Below are positions 1-5,830 of a DNA stretch of 5,830 nucleotides, piece by piece (position 1 is the stretch's first letter; each line of letters begins with the position of its first letter). The DNA lies in the NCBI GenBank assembly GCA_946482325.1, contig CAMLRA010000204.1:1-5830 (forward strand). Reading direction: 5' to 3'. The DNA comes from an uncultured Chromatiaceae bacterium. GTDB lineage: Bacteria; Pseudomonadota; Gammaproteobacteria; Enterobacterales; Alteromonadaceae. The notes beneath the pieces were generated by a model. It was not told the DNA's origin. It was given only the letters and a program-made list of their open reading frames with translations, and did not search any database. Position numbers and translations under genes: made by a program.

Positions 1-506
1 TTGCCATAAACAATATTAGAAAATCGCTTGGCATCGACGTTGTAAAACATCAGGCTCAACACTCCGCCAGGCTCTACCAGCTGATACAACTGACGGATAG
101 CTTCTGCCGGTTCCGCCAGCCACTCCAGCACCGCATGACACAACACCAGAGGTGCGCTTTGTTGTTGCTCCGCGAGCTGTTGCAACGACCACTGCTGAAT
201 TTGCAGATGCAGCTGCTGCTCAGTCGCCGCTTGCTGCGCCAGCGCCAGCATTTCGGCGGATAAATCGGTCAGCAGCACCAGATGTCCTAACCCGGCCAGC
301 CATAACGCCAGTTGGCCCTGCCCTCCACCGACATCCAGCACCCGGCATCCCGGCCGTTGCAGCAGCGGCAGTTCCAGCAAATCACGCTGCAGCACCAGCT
401 GGCGTAAACGACCTTTTGTGGTGTTGTAGATATTCTGCTGGAATTTGGCGGCAATGCTGTCAAAATTGCGGTCTGATTTGATCTTCGTTGGATTTTTTTT
501 GGTCAT
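1..506 (-). CDS. cmoM: CmoM, tRNA 5-carboxymethoxyuridine methyltransferase (partial, C-terminus beyond left edge)
   Basis: The first 168 residues of a class I SAM-dependent methyltransferase are visible. They match my recollection of E. coli CmoM (formerly SmtA) along their length: RNFDSIAAKF at 13-22, NIYNTTKGRLRQ at 25-36, SAM-binding motif I VLDVGGGQGQLA at 56-67, acidic TDLS at 80-83, CHAVLEW at 123-129 and EPGGVLSLMFYN at 145-156. In E. coli the enzyme uses SAM to methylate cmo5U34 to mcmo5U in a subset of tRNAs, after CmoA and CmoB, in the cytoplasm. E. coli CmoM is about 260 residues, so roughly the last third is missing here because of the window edge, not a mutation. The ATG at 506 is the only good start. 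It gives a Lys-rich prefix (MTKKNPTKIKSD) longer than that of E. coli, and it has no clear Shine-Dalgarno. The gene is divergent from elyC with 6 bp between start codons. Function is confident by family. Confidence 0.93.
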   Translation of the reverse strand, partial: MTKKNPTKIKSDRNFDSIAAKFQQNIYNTTKGRLRQLVLQRDLLELPLLQRPGCRVLDVGGGQGQLALWLAGLGHLVLLTDLSAEMLALAQQAATEQQLHLQIQQWSLQQLAEQQQSAPLVLCHAVLEWLAEPAEAIRQLYQLVEPGGVLSLMFYNVDAKRFSNIVYG

Positions 507-512
507 AAATCT

Positions 513-1271
513 ATGGATCTGCTAATTAAAATATTACTGGCGCCCATTGTTCAGCTACTGCTGGTCAGCGTGCTTAGTACATATCTGCTCTGGCGCCGGC
601 GTCAAATATCACACCGCATATTGATTGCCCCACTGGTCTTTTTACTATTGATCACCTGCCGGCCTTTAGCCGACTGGCTGGCTGCGCCGTTAGAGTTTGC
701 CTATCCAGCCTTTCAACAACAACCCGTAAAACACATCGCTGTGTTGGGTTGCAGCCATTCAGAAGCCGCATACCTGCCTTTGAGTAGTCAACCTGAGCCA
801 TGCTCTTTGGCCCGTTTGGTGGAAGCTGCACAGATTTGGCATGCTCAACCTGATGCGATCATTCATTTAAGCGGCAGCATTGCCGACCGCCGCATCGCGC
901 ACACTGAGCTTGAAAAACAGTTTTTAACGGCCTTAGGGATCCCGCCCACTGCTATCCAGCAACACACGGCCGCGACCGACACTGAGGGCGAAGTTACACT
1001 GCTGGTCAAAGCGATCCCTGTGGATGAGCCTCTGGCGCTGGTAACCACCGCCATGCATATGCCCAGAGCCATGCGCTGGTTCGAACTGCATCAACGAAAT
1101 CCCATTGCCGCCCCAACCGAGTTTCGCATTCGCCGCAGTTATGCCGACAGCCGCTGGCCTGTCTGGATCCCACAACTCAATGCGACCACCACTCTCGGTG
1201 ACGCTTACTATGAATATGCCGGCTTATTGGAGCAGTGGATCAGGATCTCATTCCAGTCAAACAAGCAATAA
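513..1271 (+). CDS. elyC: ElyC-like envelope protein (YdcF/SanA/DUF218 family)
   Basis: This 252-residue protein is close in length to E. coli ElyC (YcbC, about 259). It has two N-terminal membrane segments at about 5-26 and 35-49, then a DUF218 domain probably on the periplasmic side. Matches to ElyC as I recall it include the domain start IAVLGC (75-80), SLARLVEAAQIW (98-109, with conserved Arg101), HTELEKQF (130-137), DTEGE (156-160), LVTTAMHMPRAMRWF (176-190) and NPIAAPTEF (196-204). In E. coli, ElyC is linked to peptidoglycan synthesis and undecaprenyl-phosphate lipid-carrier metabolism at low temperature; the exact reaction is not something I can state. The usual glycine run after VLG is replaced by Cys-Ser-His, and a second Cys lies at 97. 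ATG 513 has no obvious Shine-Dalgarno, but the frame closes just upstream at 474-476 and the N-terminal membrane helix begins straight away, so this start fits. It lies beside cmoM; I recall the two genes being neighbours in E. coli too. Confidence 0.88.
   Translation: MDLLIKILLAPIVQLLLVSVLSTYLLWRRRQISHRILIAPLVFLLLITCRPLADWLAAPLEFAYPAFQQQPVKHIAVLGCSHSEAAYLPLSSQPEPCSLARLVEAAQIWHAQPDAIIHLSGSIADRRIAHTELEKQFLTALGIPPTAIQQHTAATDTEGEVTLLVKAIPVDEPLALVTTAMHMPRAMRWFELHQRNPIAAPTEFRIRRSYADSRWPVWIPQLNATTTLGDAYYEYAGLLEQWIRISFQSNKQ
525..553 (-). promoter_or_regulatory. Candidate sigma70 promoter for cmoM, inside elyC
   Basis: On the minus strand, TGAACA (553-548, four of six consensus bases) is followed after exactly 17 bp by TTTAAT (530-525, five of six). 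A transcript would start near 518 and reach the cmoM ATG at 506 after about 12 nt. The whole element lies within codons 5-14 of the divergent elyC gene. With only 6 bp between the two start codons, a cmoM promoter has to lie in this coding sequence. This rests on sequence match only. Confidence 0.42.
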
Positions 1272-1287
1272 TCGATCAGGTAAAGCA

Positions 1288-2046
1288 CTAAGCCGGATTA
1301 TAAATATCTGCAAACACGACCACTACATCTGTCTGGGCTGCCAGCCACTCTCCAAGCGCTTTAACGCCATAACGCTCGGTGGCGTGATGGCCAGCCGCGA
1401 TAAAATGAATACCAAGTTCATTGGCGCTGTGAATAGTCTGTTCTGACACTTCGCCGCTGATAAACAGCTGAGCACCGGCCGCGGCCGCTGCATCAATGTA
1501 ACCCTGGCCGCCGCCGGTACACCAGGCAATATGCCGAATGTCGCCAATACCGGCATCATGGGCAAACACCGGACGCTGTAATTGGTGCTGCAAACGCGCC
1601 ACGATGTCGGCTAAAGTCAACGCAGTGCTCAGCTGCGTTTGCCGGACCACACCCACTGGCTCCACGCTGGCTAAGGCGCTGATGTCACTAAAACCGAGCA
1701 ATGCGCCGAGCTGAGCGTTATTACCCAGTTCCGGATGAATATCCAGCGGCAAATGATAAGCAAACAAGTTGAGATCATGCTGCAGCAAGGTCTTCAGCCG
1801 ACGTTTTTTCATACCAGTGATTTCACTGGCTTCGCTTTTCCAGAAATAACCATGATGTACCAGCACCGCATCAGCCTGTTCAGCAACGGCGCGGTCCAAT
1901 AAGGCCTGAGACGCTGTGACCCCGGTCACAATTTTCCGGATCTGGGCTTTACCTTCAACCTGCAAGCCATTTGGACAATAATCACGCACCCGGCCTGATT
2001 CTAATTTACTGTTCAGTAACTGCAGCACTTCGTCACGATGCGCCAT
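1288..2046 (-). CDS. ybgI: Nif3-like dinuclear metal center protein (YbgI type)
   Basis: At 252 residues this is near-collinear with E. coli YbgI (247) as I recall it. Shared blocks include CPNGLQVEGK (24-33), KIVTGVTASQALLD (38-51), VLVHHGYFWK (61-70), HPELGNNAQL (104-113), AWCTGGGQ (174-181), SGEVSEQTIHSA (197-208), GHHATER (219-225) and the terminal NPA. The expected di-metal ligands are present: His64, His65, Asp102, His220 and Glu224. The family forms a cytoplasmic hexameric ring with two metal ions per subunit. It has been proposed to be a GTP cyclohydrolase I type 2 or other hydrolase, but its physiological role is unsettled, so I give none. The start at 2046 is well supported by AAGGAG at 2059-2054, 7 nt upstream. 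That site lies inside the end of the glycosyltransferase gene, which overlaps this gene by 14 bp, so the two are probably cotranscribed and translationally coupled. The gene converges on elyC with only 16 bp between stop codons. Confidence 0.93.
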   Translation of the reverse strand: MAHRDEVLQLLNSKLESGRVRDYCPNGLQVEGKAQIRKIVTGVTASQALLDRAVAEQADAVLVHHGYFWKSEASEITGMKKRRLKTLLQHDLNLFAYHLPLDIHPELGNNAQLGALLGFSDISALASVEPVGVVRQTQLSTALTLADIVARLQHQLQRPVFAHDAGIGDIRHIAWCTGGGQGYIDAAAAAGAQLFISGEVSEQTIHSANELGIHFIAAGHHATERYGVKALGEWLAAQTDVVVVFADIYNPA

Positions 2047-3298
2047 CTGAAGGCTCCTTTGGTTGCAACGCAGCCAGTTTGTTCTTAGCGTTTATCCACT
2101 GCGCCATATACTTGGTACTGCGATGATGATGATACTTTAACATGCGGCCGGTAAAACTTTGCTGGCGATGCTGCGCCAGCTGTTGCTGTACCGCAAAGAG
2201 CCGCAGCCAGACCTGCGGCATCTGCTGTGCCGCATCGAATTGCGCAAGGCACAAACCCGCTTTTTGCCGGGCAGTCTGCCACAGCGTCTGGTCCTGATAT
2301 AATGTGACAGCTGCTGCAATGAAAGTCTCATCATTGTCAGCGACAATGCCGGGAAAATCCTGATAATCCGCTTGATGACTGATGCCCTCGGCTCCAATAC
2401 CCGTTGTGACCACCGGCGTTCCGAAGCACATGGCATCAATAATCTTGCCTTTTAAGCCAGCACCAAAACTGAGTGGCGCCAGGCAAACCCGGTAGTTCAT
2501 AAAGGCATCTGCCGCCTGTGTCGCCCAGCCTTTGATATAAAAACCTTGTTTGGGCGCGTGCAGCTGTGTGGCTTTAGGCGGTGGGTAAGCACCATAAATG
2601 TGCAGTTCAGCCTGTGGCAGCTGCTGACGTAGCGCCGGCCACAGCCGTTTTAACCGCAGCACCGCCTGCCAGTTCGGTTCATGGCGAAAGTTACCGATAA
2701 AACTGAAGTGTTGCCGATCTGCAAAGTTGCTGCTGGTATCGATTTCACAGTTTTCAATAAAAAACGGACAATACAGCAATTGCGCAGCAGGTACCTGATA
2801 AAAATCAGTGAGTAACTGCAGCTCAGCACGGGAAATGGTCAATGTCAGGTCGCAACGATGAATGGCGGCAATTTCACGCAGCGCCAGCTCGCCAGTCAAA
2901 TCGGCGTGATTGACCGGGCGCTGTTCGTTAAACGCCTGTTGGCGCGCAAAGCGCAAACAATGCAGATCTTCGCTGTCGAGCAGTTTCAGCGCCTGCGGGC
3001 AAATTTCATCGACCCACCAGCCAAACTGTTCCTCCAGCATAAAACGATCAAACAGCACAGCCGCCGGCTGCCATTGCTGTAACTGCACAGCAAAACTGTC
3101 ACAGTTGAGGGCTATGGTGACTTCTTCGATGCCGTACTGATTCAAATCTGCGCGGTGCGGCGATTTGTCAGCGGCACTGGCAAACACTACCTGCCAGCCT
3201 TGTCGCTGAAACAACTGCAATAAACTGAGCATACGCCAGCCTGCAGCAGACGAATTTGGCTCTGGCCAGACATAACCCAGTACCAGCAATAACGGCAT
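2033..3298 (-). CDS. Glycosyltransferase, GT-B fold, GT4-like (Glyco_trans_1_4 type)
   Basis: I read this as a 421-residue retaining-type GT-B glycosyltransferase. The N-terminal half opens with LLLVLGYVWPEPNSSAAG (residues 3-20), a Rossmann strand followed by a glycine-containing acceptor-side loop, and contains LLDSEDLHCLR (106-116). The C-terminal nucleotide-sugar domain begins about FSFIGNFRHEPNW (198-210). It carries IYGAYPPP, then APLSFGAGLKGK (274-285) and DAMCFGTPVVTTGIGAEG (288-305), the expected donor-binding region, with Asp288 where many GT4 enzymes have Glu. A basic, His-containing tail follows from about 383. The sugar and acceptor cannot be told from sequence. An in-frame ATG at 3322 would add eight residues (MRGKWREL). 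I prefer 3298 because GGAGA lies 6 nt upstream and because the best promoter's -10 box includes the upstream ATG. The gene is first in a two-gene unit with the Nif3 gene, which it overlaps by 14 bp. Confidence 0.85.
   Translation of the reverse strand: MPLLLVLGYVWPEPNSSAAGWRMLSLLQLFQRQGWQVVFASAADKSPHRADLNQYGIEEVTIALNCDSFAVQLQQWQPAAVLFDRFMLEEQFGWWVDEICPQALKLLDSEDLHCLRFARQQAFNEQRPVNHADLTGELALREIAAIHRCDLTLTISRAELQLLTDFYQVPAAQLLYCPFFIENCEIDTSSNFADRQHFSFIGNFRHEPNWQAVLRLKRLWPALRQQLPQAELHIYGAYPPPKATQLHAPKQGFYIKGWATQAADAFMNYRVCLAPLSFGAGLKGKIIDAMCFGTPVVTTGIGAEGISHQADYQDFPGIVADNDETFIAAAVTLYQDQTLWQTARQKAGLCLAQFDAAQQMPQVWLRLFAVQQQLAQHRQQSFTGRMLKYHHHRSTKYMAQWINAKNKLAALQPKEPSDGAS
2054..2059 (-). promoter_or_regulatory. 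Strong Shine-Dalgarno for the Nif3/YbgI gene
   Basis: AAGGAG reads on the minus strand 7 nt before the ATG at 2046. It is embedded in the last codons of the glycosyltransferase (Lys-Glu near the C-terminus). It fixes the start of the Nif3 gene and allows re-initiation by ribosomes finishing the upstream gene, whose stop codon lies 14 bp inside the Nif3 gene. Confidence 0.8.
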
Positions 3299-3304
3299 AA
3301 GTTC

Positions 3305-3309
3305 TCTCC
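3305..3309 (-). promoter_or_regulatory. Shine-Dalgarno selecting the glycosyltransferase start
   Basis: GGAGA on the minus strand stands 6 nt before the ATG at 3298. The alternative ATG at 3322 is preceded only by a weak AAGAAA. This supports the shorter, 421-residue form. Confidence 0.6.
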
Positions 3310-3320
3310 ATTTGCCGCGC

Positions 3321-3348
3321 ATTGTAACTGTTTCTTCAGCCAGAGCAA
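3321..3348 (-). promoter_or_regulatory. Candidate sigma70 promoter for the glycosyltransferase-nif3 unit
   Basis: The minus strand shows TTGCTC (3348-3343, three of six consensus bases), a 16-bp spacer, then TACAAT (3326-3321, five of six). Transcription would begin near 3314, leaving a leader of about 15 nt that contains GGAGA before the ATG at 3298. The -10 box contains the first bases of the upstream ATG at 3322, so that ATG would not be in the mRNA. Match to consensus only; no operator is evident. Confidence 0.45.
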
Positions 3349-3412
3349 TCCGCTGTGCTCTAGTGCCGGTAGAGATTTGTGGTAAGCTGAGCGGACCAGA
3401 TCTGTAATAAGA

Positions 3413-4057
3413 ATGATTTCGATGGATTTAAGATATCAGGGGCATGACGAACTTTTTCATGCGTTAAGCCATGCTGTGGGAGCCCTGCTCAGCGTTATTG
3501 GCCTGGTGCTGATGCTGCAATTGGTTCCGCCTGCACAGCCCGCTGCATTTGCTGCTGTGCTGGCCTTTGGCTGCAGTCTGATTATGTTATACAGCTGCTC
3601 GGCCTGTTATCACGCCTGCACAGATGCCCGCCAAAAAGCGTTTTGGCGCAAACTGGACCACAGCGCAATCTACCTGCTGATCGCCGGAACTTACACACCG
3701 TTTACCCTGATTAGTCTCAAGGACAGTTGGGGCTATTATCTGGTGCTGGTGGTCTGGGGCATTGCTTTGCTTGGCGTGGCGCTGGAATTCGTCGCTCACC
3801 TCAAATTTAAAAAGCTCAGTTTGGTTTTATATCTGGTGATGGGCTGGCTGGTAGTCATTGCGGCAAAGCCGATGCTCGAGCATGTACCGGCTGACGGTTT
3901 GTGGTGGTTGCTGGCAGGTGGTCTGTGTTACTCAGGTGGCGTGGTGTTTTACCTGTGGCACCGGCTCAGATTTCATCACTTGATTTGGCACTGTTTTGTC
4001 ATGGCGGGCAGCGCCTGCCACTTCTGGTCGGTGTATCGTTATGTGCTACCTCATTAA
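3413..4057 (+). CDS. trhA: Hemolysin III / PAQR family membrane protein, TrhA-like
   Basis: This 214-residue, largely hydrophobic protein has about seven membrane segments. It carries the conserved residues of the bacterial hemolysin III (PAQR superfamily) group: HALSHAVG (16-23), Ser63 and His67 in CSACYH, LDHSAIYLLIAGTYTPF (81-97), SLVLYLVMGWL (136-146), and the final helix with His189, His193 and CHF (202-204). In PAQR proteins the Ser/His/Asp/His/His set binds a metal ion in the membrane; here Ser63, His67, Asp82, His189 and His193 fill those places. E. coli TrhA (YqfA) aligns well from memory and has been linked to membrane-lipid homeostasis. Despite the family name, haemolysis is not established for such proteins. 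The start is uncertain: ATG 3413 has no Shine-Dalgarno, while ATG 3422 (211 residues) has AAGAA 8 nt upstream. The gene is divergent from the glycosyltransferase and convergent with the kinase, so it is probably transcribed alone. Confidence 0.9.
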   Translation: MISMDLRYQGHDELFHALSHAVGALLSVIGLVLMLQLVPPAQPAAFAAVLAFGCSLIMLYSCSACYHACTDARQKAFWRKLDHSAIYLLIAGTYTPFTLISLKDSWGYYLVLVVWGIALLGVALEFVAHLKFKKLSLVLYLVMGWLVVIAAKPMLEHVPADGLWWLLAGGLCYSGGVVFYLWHRLRFHHLIWHCFVMAGSACHFWSVYRYVLPH

Positions 4058-4066
4058 AATTGTTGC

Positions 4067-4080
4067 AGTGCTGAAGCACT
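4067..4080. terminator. Weak hairpin between convergent genes, possible terminator
   Basis: AGTGC-TGAA-GCACT forms a perfect 5-bp stem with a 4-nt loop, 10 nt after the TrhA-like stop codon. No T-run follows on the plus strand. On the minus strand GCAACAATTTTAA follows, so it could serve the kinase gene better than the TrhA-like gene. The stem is short and an overlapping alternative pairing (4065-4070 with 4087-4092) exists, so this is tentative. The rest of the 53-bp gap shows nothing else. Confidence 0.28.
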
Positions 4081-4110
4081 TTGAACGCTGCTGAGCTGGA
4101 TACCGCAACA

Positions 4111-5830
4111 TCAGGTGGACTCAAGCGGCAATGTATGAGTTAAACGCGTCAAACGGATCCAGAAAGTACTGCCGACATGCTCAGTACTGTCAAAACCAAT
4201 TTGCCCACCGTGACTTTCAATAATGCGTTTACAGATTGTCAGCCCAAGCCCGGTGCCTTCTTTAGAGCGGCTATCGGATGCATCGGCTTGGGAGAACTTT
4301 TCAAAAATTCGCGATTTAAAAGCCTCAGGGATGCCCTGCCCCTGATCGATAATCTCCAATCGGATAGCATCCGGCTGGCAAATCAGGCGCAGGATCACTG
4401 GTCGCTGCGGCGCAGAAAACTTCACCGCGTTTGATAACAGATTGTCCAGTACCTGACGCAACCGCAGCGCGTCGGCTAAAGTCTGCACGACCGGCTCCTG
4501 CGGCAGCTGGAGCTCAACTGTCACCTGGTAACGCAGCGCATAACTTTGAATCCCTTCGACCGCCTGACGGCATAATTCGGTTAAATCCACCGGTTTGAGC
4601 TGCAACGCAAATTTACCCGCTTCAAACTTCTGTACGTCTAACAAGTCGTTAATCAGTTGCGACAGCCGCTCGCAGTTTTGCAATGCAGTTTCAACCAGCT
4701 GGCGATAGGCATCTGACCCTAATGGCACGACATTTTGCGCCACCAAACCAATAGCGCCCCGAATGGATGTTAGTGGGGTGCGCAGTTCATGCGAGACTGT
4801 CGATATAAACTCATCTTTGAGTTTGTCTAAGCGCTTCAACTCTTTATTTGCTTTGGCAATTTCGGTCAGACTTTTTTCCAGCTGCCGGGTACGCAGTGAC
4901 AGGGTCATCGAGCTTTCTTCCAGGGCGCGCGTCCGCTCTGTGACTTTGGTTTCCAAAATTAACTGCGCTTTAGCTCTTTCCTGTACAGAGTTCTGTAGTA
5001 ACTTGTTGATTTGCTGAATGTGGCGTAATCGATATTGGTGAAACGTCAGGATCAACAACAAGGTCAGAATAAAGCCCAGCACCTGCACAGAACTGTGTTG
5101 CCACCAAGCTGGTAGTACCCGCACACGGACACGCTCAGGCACCTGATTATAAAGACCATGATTATTAGAACCTTTTAATTCCAGCTCATATTCGCCAGCC
5201 GGCAAATTGGAATAATACGCACTGCGCCGACCGGGCTGCAAAATCCAGTCAGGGTCAAAGCCGGTCAATTTGTATTGATATTGGTTACGTGCTGGATCAT
5301 GAAAATCCAGACTCGCGAACTCAAACTCCAGACTGGTATCCGTCGGTTTTAGCACTATTTCGGACCAACGTGCCGTGTTTGCCTGCTGCGGCAGCGGCGT
5401 GTTGTTTACCAGAATGCGCGACACAGCGACTTTTGGCTCAATCTGGTTAATCCAAATCAGTGCAGGCTCCATCACCGTCAGACCATCAATGGAGCCGATG
5501 TAAAATGTCCCCTGCTGGTCATCAAAAAACGATTTAAACACTTGTTCTGTCGCGACCAGGCCGTCTTGTTTGGTAAAAGTAATGAGGCGCTGACTGTCGC
5601 TGTGTTTTAAACTCAGGCCTTTAGACGTCAGCAACCAGATGTTTTGTTGCTGGTCGGCGTAAGCGCCTATGATATTGCTGCTCGGCAAACCGCTGCGCAC
5701 ATCCAGCAAATGCTGGCTGTCCTGTTGCAAGTCGTACAGCACTAACCCTAGCTGGGTGCAAATCAGTAAACTACCGGCCGGGCCTTTTTCCAGACACTGC
5801 ACATCCTGACTGGGTAGTTCCAATGCATTC
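4111..5830 (-). CDS. Sensor histidine kinase with periplasmic propeller and Y_Y_Y domain (partial, N-terminus beyond right edge)
   Basis: The frame is open to the right edge, so the true start lies outside; a TTG at 5823 is not a credible start. Counting from that codon, residues 1-120 hold two-component-regulator propeller strands such as RSGLPSSNIIGAYADQQQN and DGLTVMEP. A Y_Y_Y domain (about 170-237) contains YQYKLTGFDPDW and LPAGEYELELKGSNN. One membrane helix (about 247-261) is followed by a long coiled coil (about 280-340). HisKA carries SHELRTP with phospho-acceptor His345 (bases 4789-4791). HATPase_c has the N box RQVLDNLLSNAVKF (Asn461, Asn465), G1 DQGQGIP (493-499), F box IFEKFSQ (506-512) and G2 GTGLGL (523-528). 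The protein ends 42 residues later, so there is no receiver or AraC-type domain as in hybrid (HTCS) relatives. It should sense a periplasmic signal and phosphorylate a separate response regulator not present in this window. The ligand is unknown; glycan sensing is known for related architectures. Confidence 0.93.
   Translation of the reverse strand, partial: NALELPSQDVQCLEKGPAGSLLICTQLGLVLYDLQQDSQHLLDVRSGLPSSNIIGAYADQQQNIWLLTSKGLSLKHSDSQRLITFTKQDGLVATEQVFKSFFDDQQGTFYIGSIDGLTVMEPALIWINQIEPKVAVSRILVNNTPLPQQANTARWSEIVLKPTDTSLEFEFASLDFHDPARNQYQYKLTGFDPDWILQPGRRSAYYSNLPAGEYELELKGSNNHGLYNQVPERVRVRVLPAWWQHSSVQVLGFILTLLLILTFHQYRLRHIQQINKLLQNSVQERAKAQLILETKVTERTRALEESSMTLSLRTRQLEKSLTEIAKANKELKRLDKLKDEFISTVSHELRTPLTSIRGAIGLVAQNVVPLGSDAYRQLVETALQNCERLSQLINDLLDVQKFEAGKFALQLKPVDLTELCRQAVEGIQSYALRYQVTVELQLPQEPVVQTLADALRLRQVLDNLLSNAVKFSAPQRPVILRLICQPDAIRLEIIDQGQGIPEAFKSRIFEKFSQADASDSRSKEGTGLGLTICKRIIESHGGQIGFDSTEHVGSTFWIRLTRLTHTLPLEST

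Noticed and set aside
152..481. Plus-strand open frame of 109 codons, Ala/Pro-rich
   Set aside because: It is antisense to the clearly conserved cmoM frame and its composition is what the reverse of a Leu/Gln-rich gene gives; no start signal or recognisable domain.
501..512. CATAAA before elyC as a -10 box
   Set aside because: The only -35-like TTGATC (478-483) is 20 bp away, and transcription would begin past the ATG at 513.
1105..1446. Plus-strand open frame of 113 codons spanning the elyC end and nif3
   Set aside because: It crosses the junction of two well-supported genes in a different frame, with no Shine-Dalgarno or family resemblance. A shadow.
1477..1494. GC-rich palindromic stretch with GCGGCCGC
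   Set aside because: It falls in the Ala-rich segment of the Nif3 protein and is explained by GCG/GCC alanine codons; no repeat copy elsewhere in the window.
2085..2439. Two minus-strand open frames inside the glycosyltransferase gene
   Set aside because: They lie in other frames of a gene with intact donor-site motifs; Arg/Cys-rich translations without sense.
3377..3412. Possible promoter for the TrhA-like gene (TGTAAT at 3403-3408, TGGTAAGCT at 3380-3388)
   Set aside because: TGTAAT matches five of six -10 bases but the nearest -35-like TTGTGG is 20 bp away and transcription would begin at the start codon itself; TAAGCT has no partner -35. Neither is good enough to annotate.
4763..5017. 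Plus-strand open frame opposite the kinase HisKA and coiled-coil region
   Set aside because: Ser/Arg-rich reverse reading of a conserved kinase core; no initiation signal.

Overview
This window reads as ordinary chromosomal DNA from a gammaproteobacterium. CmoM, ElyC, the YbgI-type Nif3 protein and the TrhA-type hemolysin III protein all resemble the E. coli proteins closely enough to be recognised by eye. A propeller/Y_Y_Y histidine kinase and a Cys-containing ElyC variant point to a marine or freshwater Alteromonadales/Rheinheimera-like lineage rather than an enteric one; this placement is inference. I see no insertion sequence, prophage gene, CRISPR array, tRNA or rRNA.

Layout. (1) The left edge cuts a leftward cmoM (tRNA wobble-uridine methyltransferase). 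(2) Only 6 bp from its start codon, elyC (envelope DUF218 protein) starts rightward. (3) elyC converges, with a 16-bp gap, on a leftward two-gene unit: a GT-B family glycosyltransferase followed by a Nif3/YbgI metal protein. These two overlap by 14 bp, and the second has a strong Shine-Dalgarno inside the end of the first. (4) Across a divergent intergenic region of about 115 bp, a rightward PAQR/hemolysin III membrane protein (TrhA-like) begins. (5) It converges, across 53 bp, on a large leftward sensor histidine kinase whose N-terminal beta-propeller part runs off the right edge.

The genes are packed almost without gaps, and the strand alternates: leftward, rightward, leftward (two genes), rightward, leftward. 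The two best candidate promoters both drive leftward genes. One lies inside the first codons of elyC and would serve cmoM. The other lies before the glycosyltransferase, where its -10 box contains the furthest-upstream ATG and so argues for the later start. Several genes act at the cell envelope (ElyC in lipid-carrier/peptidoglycan homeostasis, TrhA in membrane homeostasis, a glycosyltransferase, a periplasmic-sensing kinase), but nothing in the sequence shows that they form one system. I found no convincing novel system here; the findings below are modest points on gene architecture and protein variants.
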